Assembly: GCF_000003815.2 (NCBI RefSeq)
Contig: NC_049983.1
Span: forward strand, 27,944,888 to 28,008,887
DNA: 64,000 nucleotides
Source of the DNA: Branchiostoma floridae
Taxonomy: Eukaryota > Chordata > Leptocardii > Amphioxiformes > Branchiostomatidae
Reading direction: 5' to 3'
Below are positions 23,401 through 32,625 of the stretch, piece after piece; the stretch's first letter is position 1, and the number at the start of each line of letters is the position of its first letter. The notes beneath the pieces were generated by a model. That model ran no database searches, had not been told where the DNA came from, and worked only from the letters and a program-made list of their open reading frames with translations. The position numbers and the translations under genes were made by a program.

Positions 23401-26400
23401 TACAAGCTCATGTAACCGTGTGGTCAGTATACCCTCCTTCAAGCTTGAGGAAAAAACTTTGAGATGTGAGAAAAAAAGACAAATTTTATACATGTATAAT
23501 ATATACAATGTAGTCCCATGCTTAGTGTCCACCTCCATGTGCCTGTATGTCTTGTGTAACTTTACCTTGAGTTTATTACTATATACAAGTGGTCTCGAAA
23601 ATCATGTTTTTCTGTTGCCCTACAACTTACAAGTGTGCGAGTCGTTACAAATTGCAATTGTAAAGCTACCCTATCTGCAGAGTCCTTACAGTAACGTGTA
23701 CATTTTTGTGTGCTGAAGTGTTGACTGTGTGCATGGGGCCAGCTGGGGTACACATGTGGGGTCTTATACCAGGGAGACTCCACATTTGCTCAGGGTACTG
23801 AATTTCTGTGCAATGACACAAAAAAAAAATTAACAGAAAAGAAAAATGGGTACTGTATTTTTTACTTGTGTAAGTTGTAACTAAATAAATATTAATAGTG
23901 TTATACATGAAGACTCAGAAAAGAAGTGTATTCCTTACTTGTATTGTAACTAACCCATGGAGGGTGTATTTTTTACCTGTAAGTGGAACTTACCCATACC
24001 TCACCGTGTTACAAATGAAGACGGGTACTCAGATTCTCAGAAGAGGAGTGTATGCAGTACAAGGCTGGGTGTGTAGTAACCCGTGGGTGTTTACCTGTAA
24101 CTAACCCATGGTTCCCCATGTTACAGAATTATCCACGAAGACGGGTACTCATCAGAAGAGGAGTGTATGCAGTACAAGGCTGGGTGTGTAGTAACCCGTG
24201 GGTGTACCTGTAACTAACCCATGGTTCCCCATGTTACAGAATTATCCATGAAGACGGGTACTCAGAAGAGGAGTGTATGCAGTACAAGGCTGGGTGTGTA
24301 GTAACCCGTGGGTCTTCACCAGTAACTAACCCATGGTTCCCCATGTTACAGAATTATCCACGAAGACGGGTACTCAGAAGAGGAGTGTATGCAGTACAAG
24401 GCTGGGTGTGTAGTAACCCGTGGGTCTTCACCAGTAACTAACCCATGGTTCCCCATGTTACAGAATTATCCATGAAGACGGGTACTCAGAAGAGGAGTGT
24501 ATGCAGTACAAGGCTGGGTGTGTAGTAACCCGTGGGTGTTCACCTGTAACTAACCCATGGTTCCCCATGTTACAGAATTATCCACGAAGACGGGTACTCA
24601 GAAGAGGAGTGTATGCAGTACAAGGCCGTGGTGTACAGCAACACGATCCAATCTCTCATCGCCATTATTCGCGCCATGGGGACGCTCAAGATCGACTTCG
24701 GACACACAGACAGAGCCGTACGTACTGTCCTGTTACTTTCCTAGAATTGCGAATTGGATGTTTTTACATCAAATGTGTTCAGTTTTTGTTCTGTTGTAAG
24801 TTGCATGTTCTTTTTGGTAAAGACCACCTACAATAGTATACATATATATGTGTGTGTGTGTATGTACTGAAATATAATTAGTAGCCTAAATTGCATTGAT
24901 ATGAAGAATTGAAATTTAAATGGTTACTAGGAGAACTATGACATTATTGATATTACCCTATATGTACATGACCACAGAAAGTAGTATATTAACTAGGATG
25001 TAGTTGTTGGAAGCCTGTAGGCTGTATGCATGACTGTAATAGCTATAGTATATGTGCCAGTTCCCACATGTTGGGGTGTGTGAAGTTGATGTAGGATCCA
25101 TGGATTTAGGTTGTGTACACACTGAAAATGTCAGGTTATGCATACATACAGCATCGACCTCGCTGTCCTCCCGACCACACCCGTTACTATGGCAACACGT
25201 GAGGCACGGCGTGCATCAAATACCTTCATTAATTTCATGGAAAAGGATAACAATCTTTATCAAAGTTTTCTATGCTATTGTTATGATGTTTGTATAGAGC
25301 TCTGATAGCCATTAGCATTCTCGACAGGACGCGAGACAGACTTCCGTGTGTTTGTCTGAAAGAAAAAAACAATCTGGAAATGGGAGATTTGTTGAATGAT
25401 TTTTAAGTGCAATCTATCTACATGTGCTATGACATTAATGTACTCAGATCTGTTTGGCCTCAAAACCATTCCTTGTTGATCAGTAGTTAGGATTTTGCCC
25501 AAGGTTTTTTTATATCCTGGACGATGATATAAAATCCCAACGATGTGAGCAGGATTTATCCTAAGCTGTGTGTTAATCCCAGGATTAATCCATATCTAAT
25601 ACCATGGCATCTGTCATGCATTATGCAGCAGTGCAAAATTGATACTAGCTTGGCTTTAATGATGTCCTTGGTTGTTTATTGTTTTATCAATTTTATTAGC
25701 TGTTGACAGCTTATAACTGTGACAGTTATACTCTTCCAGGAGTAACAAAATTACTAGTACACATAAAACTCGGACACTGGGCATAACATACACATTGTTT
25801 TGGGGCTGGCAGGGGAAAATCTGTGGATATCTGCTGTTGTGTGACTAGCTTTGATAGGGATAAACTGATATAGCGTACATGTACATTACAACTGGCAGCA
25901 GATTCCCAATAACCCACAACTGTTTGTTTGTTTGTTGACATGTTTGTGATGTTACCAGGACGACATGTGGCAGCTGTTCGCCCTAGCGAGTACAGAGGAG
26001 GGCGAGATGACGCCGGAGCTGTTTGTTTGTTTGTTGACATGTTTGTGCTGTTACCAGGACGATGCGCGGCAGCTGTTTGTTTGTTGACATATTTGTGTTG
26101 TTGCCAGGACGACGTGCGGCAGCTGTTTGTTTGTTTGTTGACTTGTTTATGTTGTTTCCAGGACGATGCGCGGCAGCTGTTCGCCCTAGCGAGTACAGAG
26201 GAGGGTGAGATGACGCCGGAGCTGTTTGTTTGTTTGTTGACATGTTTGTGTTGTTACCCGGACGACACGCGGCAGCTGTTTGTTTGTTGACATATTTGTG
26301 TTGTTACCCGGACGACACGCTGCAGCTGTTTGTTTGTTGACATGTTTGTGTTGTTGCCAGGACGACGCGCGGCAGCTGTTCGCCCTAGCGAGTACAGCGG

Positions 26401-29400
26401 AGGAAGGTGAGATGACGCCGGAGCTGGCGGGCATCATGAAGAGGCTGTGGGCAGACGGAGGCGTGCAGGCCTGCTTCGGGCGGTCCAGAGAGTACCAGCT
26501 CAACGACTCGGCCTCATAGTGAGTAACAGCTGCTGACACCTCCCTGTTGTTTGTGTTTTTATTGGCATCCTCGCATCAGTTTGGGGTTCCCAAAAGATTA
26601 ACCATATAGTCCATACAACAAACTCATGGCCTGAGTTTCAGAAAAAGATAAAACCTTGTCTGTAATCATACTTATTTCTTTTGTATAATTGATATTTTGA
26701 TTGTAAGATGTTTTGTTATTTTTATGTATGAAAAATGAGAACCCCTGTCCCTGCAGTTACCTGAACAGCCTGGATCGGCTGGCCGCGGGCGGGTACGTGC
26801 CCACGCAACAAGACGTGCTCAGAACGCGTGTCAAGACGACCGGCATCGTCGAGACGCACTTCACCTTCAAGGACCTGCACTTCAAGTAAGTCCGCACAAG
26901 TCTTAGGCCACACCAGTCGTTTCTTAGGCTCTTGGACAGGTCAAAAAGCAAAGGATAAGAAACAGGGAAAGCGTTGTTTATTTCTTATAAACCAAAAACT
27001 ACCTTACTTTATTGGTGTGGCCTTAGTCTATGTCAGTATAAGAAAAGCGTAATTATAGTTTTTTGGGATCTGTAAAAAAAAGGTAGAGCTATTCACATTC
27101 ATCATAGCTGTAATGATTTAATGTCTGAATGTGCATGCAACAATAATTGCAATATTTTCAATAAAACAATAGTAAGTAAAAGAGGAAAACTTGTGCACAA
27201 ATGACCAAAACCTTTCACAAATAGCCCACCAGTTATAGCAGTATAACAGCACATGTAAGGCACCGTTACCTTTATTCAATGATTGTCGATTATACAGTGC
27301 ATTGGAAGTTCACATGTCTGTTGTAAAACGTTTGCTGAATCCATGTTTTTCCTTGTAGAAACTTGTGAAATTGCATGTTTATTTGTGTGAAAAGTTTCTC
27401 TAAATTACCGCTCTCGTTCACCCCTGCCGTAGAATGTTCGATGTTGGCGGGCAGCGATCAGAACGTAAAAAATGGATCCACTGTTTCGAGGGGGTCACGG
27501 CGATAATTTTCTGCGTGGCTCTGAGCGCGTATGATCTGGTATTGGCCGAGGATGAGGAAACGGTGGGTCGCGTTAGACCTTCTAGATGTTCGTGGTTGGT
27601 TGGACCGTGGCTCTGCGGGCAAGCCAACAGGTGCACGGGCGGGGAAACTTACGCACAGACAGGGCAGCTTGGTTATGAATTCATTCGGCTCGGTGCTACC
27701 CGTGTTCCCTTTCGGTACCCAACAACATGAATGTGAATTCTCATGGCACAGAGTCCTTGTCGTCCAACCCCAACACATCTGCAAAGCTTTTCATTCAAGC
27801 AATGTTTGGCCCTTTTATTAAAGTATGTAAATACCCAGATAGTTAGGAACAAAATTATTCTTTTCCACAGGAGAAGAAATGTTTGAAATTTATTGTTTAT
27901 AATGGCTACTATCCTACGCAGGCTTAAAATAGCCATAATATTTGTTCACTTCGTAAGAAGCACATTGTATTCCTGCGACAGTCAGAAAAGCATGCATTTC
28001 TAAAGAAACCTTTTGAATACCTATCAGCAATTCAGCTGCATAAAGAATGCATCTACATGTAGATTAGATCCAAAATTACCTGCAATTATAGCAGCACTTC
28101 AGTGGTACAATCATCAGACAAGTGAAGCAATCAGCGCTCGCTAAAGGAGGCGTCTTACAGGCAAGGCCACACTGTTCATGGTCCTCCTGTTCTGGCATGA
28201 CCTTGTCAGACACAGCTGAAGGTCGTTACCTGCTTATTTATATGAATCTTACCAGAAATCCTGCTTCTTACGAGATTTTCTTAGCTTTCTACTTAAAATG
28301 GGTGAAATTCTATTTTCTCTGTTTCATTGTGCAAAATTCCCTGAAATGAATTGAAATAACCCAAATAAGAACTGATTGGACAATTTTTGCAGAAAATAGA
28401 AAACAAATCTCCTGAGGCATATCAGTAACGGAACACGGGAATCCCAGAACTCTTCACTCAGAACAAGGTCGAAGACTTCGGCCATCGTGACCTTGGTGAA
28501 AGTTGTGCTACCCCGTGCCCTTGTAGGCGTTGGCTTGCCCATGGAAGCGCGTGAGTGGATGTGAGTCATGTGACGTGTCATGTGACGTGCTGAAGTCATG
28601 TATCGATTACTCCCACAGAATGGTGGATGTCGGGGGTCAGAGGTCAGAGCGAAAGAAATGGATCCACTGTTTTGAGGGCGTGACGGCCATTATATATTGT
28701 GTTGCCCTGAGCGCGTATGACCTTGTCCTGCAAGAAGACGAGGAAGTGGTGGGTAGACTGACGGGGTCTCCCCCCACAGTTCCCTGTGGCGGGGTCTCCC
28801 CTCGCAGTTCCCTTACGTCTCCTGTCTCTCCGCAGCCTCTGCAGGCTTCAGACTAACCTACAGGTGCTTTAGGTAGAGCTACAGGAGGGGGGGGGGGGGG
28901 CTCTACTCAGGGTGCATGGCGACCTTCCCCCCACCTCCACCTGACTAACTCTGTCCTGCCTCTCGCAGTGCTGTTTGCTGTGCTTAAACGCATGGGGCTT
29001 CCTCGGGTCAACTCTTAACCACTCCTAGGGTTAAAGGTCGGTCCAGCACGGGAACGTTAGTCGCCTGAAATTCTCTCCGCCATGTTGGATCGTGTGGCAA
29101 AGGTGATGCCGAGAGGCCAGAGGTGCCTGGGAGTTTGCAGCATCCCCATATACGATTGGTTCAAAACTGTGACTGACTTTCTCGTGCTGGTCCAACATTC
29201 TAACCAAATAGTAGTGTTCTTCTGTAGCGTTGAAGACTGTTTTTGGTAAGTAGAGATCAGTAGATTGATAAAGACTAATTCGTATGCAGCATTTACATGA
29301 CTGTTCTTTCTCTGTTGATGTTATGACATGTGTTGTTGAGTTAGCAAGAAAATTATGCCATTTGTATGATGTCCTCTTCTGCTGCTTTCTGCCATCTGTT

Positions 29401-32400
29401 TGACTGTCTCTTGACCTTGGGGCCTCACAGGTGTTATGATATGCATGTTTGTTGTTTACTGATGCGTTTGTCAGCCTTGTATGCTTCTCAGGTGCTGCCG
29501 GCAACAGTTTTGAAACGCAGGAATATTTGTGTGTCCATTCCAAATGGTGTTTTTGCTTCGTTTTGACTATTTCTGTGATTACATTTCCACCTACCGTAGG
29601 GCTCAAAATACCATCCTGCAATCTGCAGAAAAAGTACCAAAATCATTTTTAGATCATTCATGCACTGAATCAATGATGGAATGTTTGTGTAGAAGTAACA
29701 AAGTGTTTTGAGCCCTGCCGTACTTATGATTATAACTGGTGATATCTGACTGACTGCATGATTATTGTACAAACATTGCACGTCACATGTCTCTTTTAGC
29801 TGTAATCTCTCTGTAACAAGATGTATCAGTAGCAGGGCTGTCTCCTGCTTTAGATGTTTTTCCGTCCCTCTCATTGTTTGGGAGTCCATGTTGTGGATTG
29901 TCCCTGTAAAATCTGTCATTTTAAGCTTCTGGAAACATATTTTCATCAATTTTGTGTACTGGAGTTCAGATTTTGGGGATTTGATTAAATTTATATCCGT
30001 CCCAACAAGCAAGAACAGAGGGCCCGGTCCTGGAGACAGCACTGGTCAGGAACTACATATGCAGGGCTCTAGCCAGCGTCCGTTTTTCCGTCAATTGACG
30101 GAAATTTGCTGCGCGTGATGGAAAAATTTTAAAACCAATCTGTCAACCTTGACAGACAAAAATTCTTGGTGGAAGCTACAGGCGGCTTGGGGACGCTGTC
30201 CACGGCCGTAAAAGCCACACACTGTTTGTTTTGCTATTGTTATGATTGTTGACGATGTGTGTCGGTGCCCTTTCGCATACGATAATCTGATTAAAAACCA
30301 GTTTTTCAAGGTCTCGTTTCAGTCTTTCTAACTCCTGGAATAGTGTTTTCGCGACAATGGGAATTGGCTGACGGAAAAAAATGTCGAGCTGGCTAGAGCC
30401 CTGCTCATGTGTCAGGAACAGTGGTGTCTTTCCCCTTACAAGTCTAACCACATGCTTTGTCATGCAGTACTGTAGCAGTAAAGCATGCATTTTCTTAAAT
30501 CATAAATTATGCAACAAGGGACTTTTTTGGCTTAATTATAAAGACAGCATGACTCCCATCATTTTCACAGTTGACGAATCGAAATTGTGATTGTAAATCA
30601 AAAGCTGCGGGCAGGTTTTAACAGCTATGAACTGCACCTAAATTAAAGTATACCAAACTCCAGCTGGGTAACAAATTAAGTACTTTGTATACAGTCAGAG
30701 AGTTGATAACAAGACAGATGGTCACCAAACATTGGCTATGTGTGATCTCTCTGGTTGTGTAGAAAGAACTTGGTTTTCCCATGATTTACCCTGGAACCAG
30801 ATGAAACTGTTGACATATTTGGTCCTGTGGGATGTTCTGTTCTGACCCTCCCCCAGATTTAACCCTCTTCCTACCGTGGTAGGTTTCCAGCACCAGATCT
30901 GTCCCGGTGACAGGGTTAGGCGGCAAGGGAGGGTTAAATCTGCTGTTTTCCTGTGTGTGTGATTGAGATGTACTGAATAAAGAGACCCTTTTTCTCACAA
31001 CCCTTGCTTTTTATTTCCACCTACGTATTGGTGACTGTCACTTTCTCCAATATCTGCCATTTTCTGCATGGTAATTCTGGCTGGTTCACGTACAGCTACA
31101 GTACTGCAGCGATAGGCGGCGCTGCTTACAGATGCAGTCCCAAACGTAAAATATATACATAGCTGTAGGTGTGAACCAGTCAGAATTGCCCAGAGGAAGG
31201 TGACAGGCGACCACTGAAGCGTTGGTGGAAATACAGCTAAGGTTGTGAAAACAATAGTCTCTTTATTCAGCCACGTATCAACCTGAGGAAACTATTCGTG
31301 GAAGTGAGATGCATGTTTGTGAGATGTGTAGTTTCTGAATTGCGCTGATTGTGAGATGCATGTTTGTGCGACATGTAGTTTCTGAATTGCGCTGATTGTG
31401 AGATGTGTAGTTTCTGAATTGCGCTGATTGTGAGATTGTGCCGTCCGTTTCCCTCCCACAGAACCGGATGCACGAGAGCATGAAGCTGTTCGACTCCATC
31501 TGTAACAACAAGTGGTTCACGGAGACGTCCATCATCCTCTTCCTCAACAAGAAGGACCTGTTCGAGGAGAAGATCACCAAGTCCCCCCTCACCATCTGCT
31601 ACCCAGAGTACACAGGTATGTCTTAATGTGTCTTACACAGGAATGTCTTACACAGGTACATCTTAATGTGTCTTACACAGGTATGTCTTAGTGTGTGTTA
31701 CACATGTATGTCCTAAAGTGTCTTACACAGGTACGTCTTAAAGTGTCTCACACAGGTACGCCTTAGAATGTCCCGAGTACAAAAGAATGTCTTATGGAGT
31801 CTTACCCAGAGTACATGGGTACATCTGGAAGTGTCTTCTTATCTGAGAACACAGGTAGATGGGAAAACCTGTACCTAGCTTGCTTGCCAGCCTTCCTAAA
31901 ATCATCTTTAGCCAACAGGAGATCTTGGAGGGCTTCAACTTATGAAGGAAGTAATCACTGCCACTCAAGCTTGTCTGAAAACGAACTGGAAGTATGTGTT
32001 ACCACTGTGTGTTAAGCTGACGCTGTTTTGCGTGTGCACTCCCAGGATCGAACACATACAAGGAGGTTAGAGTTGTAACATGAGGTGCTAACGACTGTTT
32101 CTTGTCCCCCAGGATCGAACACGTACGAAGAGGCAGCTGCCTACATCCAGATGCAGTTCGAGGACCTGTGAGGTTAGAGTTGTAACACGAGGTTGTATTT
32201 AGAAGCTGTAACGAGAGTTTTGTTTCTTGTCTCCAGGATCGAACACGTACGAAGAGGCTAGAGTTGTAAAATGAGGACCCAGCTGTGAGGTTAGAGTTGT
32301 AACAGTTTTGTTGTTTGTCTCCCAGGATCTAACACATACGAAGAGGCTGCTGCCTACATCCAGATGCAATTCGAAGACCTGTGGGGTTAGAGTTGTAACA

Positions 32401-32625
32401 CAAGGCTGTAACAACAGTTTTGTTTGTCTCCCAGGATCAAACACGTACGAGGAGGCAGCTGCCTACATCCAGATGCAGTTCGAGGACCTGAACAAGAGGA
32501 AAGAGACGAAGGAGATCTACACCCACTTCACCTGCGCCACCGACACCAACAACATCCAGTTCGTCTTCGACGCCGTCACCGACGTCATCATCAAGAACAA
32601 CCTCAAGGACTGCGGCCTCTTCTAG
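17486..32625 (+). CDS. GNAI: G protein alpha subunit, Gi class
   Basis: Eight exons: 17486-17603, 18547-18589, 24576-24717, 26361-26518, 26757-26885, exon 6 as 27433-27562 or 28619-28748, 31462-31615, 32435-32625. Lengths (118, 43, 142, 158, 129, 130, 154, 191) equal those I know for vertebrate GNAI genes; the product is 354 residues. MGC at the start gives N-myristoylation (Gly2) and palmitoylation (Cys3). GTPase motifs: GAGESGKS (40-47), switch I with Arg178 and Thr181 in [13 protein letters not shown] (200-204, catalytic Gln204), NKKD (269-272), TCAT (324-327). CGLF at the end carries the pertussis-toxin Cys351. The protein couples receptors to adenylyl cyclase inhibition and G-beta-gamma release at the plasma membrane. 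The Gi rather than Go or transducin assignment rests on [19 protein letters not shown] and [11 protein letters not shown]. Introns carry exon-edge repeats at exons 3, 4, 7 and 8. Confidence 0.98.
17604..18546 (+). other. Gi alpha intron 1 content
   Basis: 943 bp with no gene or clear transposon. It ends in a (GTTT)n run just before the exon-2 acceptor (18520-18546). Confidence 0.6.
19136..19260 (-). repeat. Short interspersed repeat with (TTTA)n tail
   Basis: A (TTTA)n tract followed by ggtttggctgc...gggctgcccaactagcc...ttacaaagggctagccctg. This is the reverse complement of the module ending both halves of the 3.6-4.4 kb duplication (about 3905-3992 and 4300-4390). Three copies with the same A/T-rich tail suggest a SINE-like retroposed family; no tRNA boxes were recognised. 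Confidence 0.55.
21165..21590 (+). repeat. 58-bp minisatellite in Gi alpha intron 2
   Basis: About seven units of ggcctgtctgtgcaggataa followed by actgttactggcaggctgttctacatagt. Unlike the other arrays in this gene it includes no exon sequence. Confidence 0.85.
22552..22988. mobile_element. PIF/Harbinger-like MITE (437 bp)
   Basis: Inverted ends of about 32 bp starting GGYCACACCAATTTAATTTC, flanked by TTA on both sides (22549-22551, 22989-22991). A TWA target duplication with GGCCA-type ends points to PIF/Harbinger. No coding capacity. A shorter relative lies at 26906-27022. Confidence 0.75.
23900..24575 (+). repeat. ~113-bp array carrying Gi alpha exon-3 acceptor edge
   Basis: Five good units plus a decayed sixth precede exon 3 (24576). 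Each contains the acceptor ccatgttacag and up to the first ~55 exon bases (attatccacgaagacgggta onward), then tgggtgtgtagtaacccgtg. No unit has the exon's donor. The unit sequence puts an in-frame stop soon after the exon copy, so use of a decoy acceptor would be disruptive. Confidence 0.92.
25957..26360 (+). repeat. Array carrying Gi alpha exon-4 acceptor edge
   Basis: Six partial copies of the exon-4 acceptor (ttRccag|gacgac) precede the true exon (26361). Two are long (~65 exon bases, from 25959 and 26161) and four short. All are linked by gtttgtttgttgacatgttt. Confidence 0.9.
26906..27022. mobile_element. PIF/Harbinger-like MITE (117 bp)
   Basis: Ends GGCCACACCAGT and ATTGGTGTGGCC are inverted and flanked by TTA (26903-26905, 27023-27025). 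It has the same terminal motif as the 22552-22988 element, much shorter. It lies in Gi alpha intron 5, just after exon 5. Confidence 0.75.
27433..27562 (+). CDS. GNAI: Gi alpha exon 6a (switch II/III), alternative
   Basis: 130 bp with acceptor ccgtag and donor ACG|GTGGGT, encoding residues 198-240: [20 protein letters not shown], then [20 protein letters not shown] and EET. It joins exon 5 (phase 2) and exon 7 (phase 0) in frame and is closest to the vertebrate Gi sequence (Phe199, Phe223, Ala235). 6a and 6b cannot both be used: 130 is not a multiple of three, and joining 6a to 6b reaches a stop within 19 codons. Confidence 0.95.
27563..28618 (+). promoter_or_regulatory. Intron between alternative exons 6a and 6b
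   Basis: 1056 bp. A perfect 12-bp complement lies near each end: gggcaagccaac at 27617-27628 and gttggcttgccc at 28529-28540. It extends into gcacggg (27634-27640) opposite cccgtgc (28512-28518). Pre-mRNA folding would bring the 6a donor close to the 6b acceptor and loop out the interior. This could bias exon choice, or simply be the ends of an old inverted-repeat element. No other gene is seen. Confidence 0.45.
28619..28748 (+). CDS. GNAI: Gi alpha exon 6b (switch II/III), alternative
   Basis: A second complete 130-bp exon 6 with acceptor cccacag and donor GTG|GTGGGT. It encodes [20 protein letters not shown], then [20 protein letters not shown] and EEV. Against 6a, 22 of 43 codons differ synonymously and 4 change the residue: F199V, F223Y, A235Q, T240V. 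All GTPase residues (DVGGQ, Arg208, Lys209/210, Trp211) are kept. That ratio shows long purifying selection, so 6b is very unlikely to be a dead copy. Gln235 and Val240 sit in switch III, Val199 at the start of switch II, so effector or G-beta-gamma contacts could differ between isoforms. Confidence 0.93.
28749..31461 (+). other. Gi alpha intron 6b content
   Basis: 2.7 kb without a gene. Just after exon 6b are several pyrimidine-AG sites (28785-28835) that could act as decoy acceptors. An inverted hAT MITE copy lies at 30062-30403. A repeat of about 37 bp (ctgaattgcgctgattgtgaga) occurs three times at 31310-31440, directly before exon 7. Confidence 0.6.
30062..30403. mobile_element. hAT-like MITE, copy 2 (inverted)
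   Basis: 342 bp, reverse complement of the 436-790 element with about a dozen differences and small deletions. Ends CAGGGCTCTAGCCAGC are intact. Flanks tacatatg and ctcatgtg match only partly, so this insertion is older than copy 1. Confidence 0.8.
31616..31770 (+). repeat. Tandem copies of Gi alpha exon-7 donor
   Basis: Five or six units of gtcttacacaggtatgtcttaa type follow exon 7 (border 31615). Each repeats the ACACAG|GTATGT donor context with 1-3 changes. Confidence 0.85.
32040..32434 (+). repeat. Array carrying Gi alpha exon-8 acceptor edge
   Basis: Four partial copies of the exon-8 acceptor and first 17-60 exon bases (near 32046, 32113, 32238 and 32326) precede the true exon (32435). 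The longer copies encode [17 protein letters not shown] and then hit tgaggttag or tggggttag. Confidence 0.9.

Larger units (their letters stand above)
18590..24575 (+). other. Gi alpha intron 2 content
   Basis: A 6-kb intron with no coding signal. It holds the (TTTA)n-tailed interspersed repeat at 19136-19260, the 58-bp array at 21165-21590, a solo Penelope terminal fragment at 22010-22070, a PIF/Harbinger-like MITE at 22552-22988 and the exon-3 edge array at 23900-24575. Confidence 0.6.

Noticed and set aside
28749-28850. Possible extension of exon 6b through its donor ([15 protein letters not shown]...)
   Set aside because: It would delete the last third of the G alpha protein; the GTGGGT donor matches exon 6a and gives the correct phase to exon 7.
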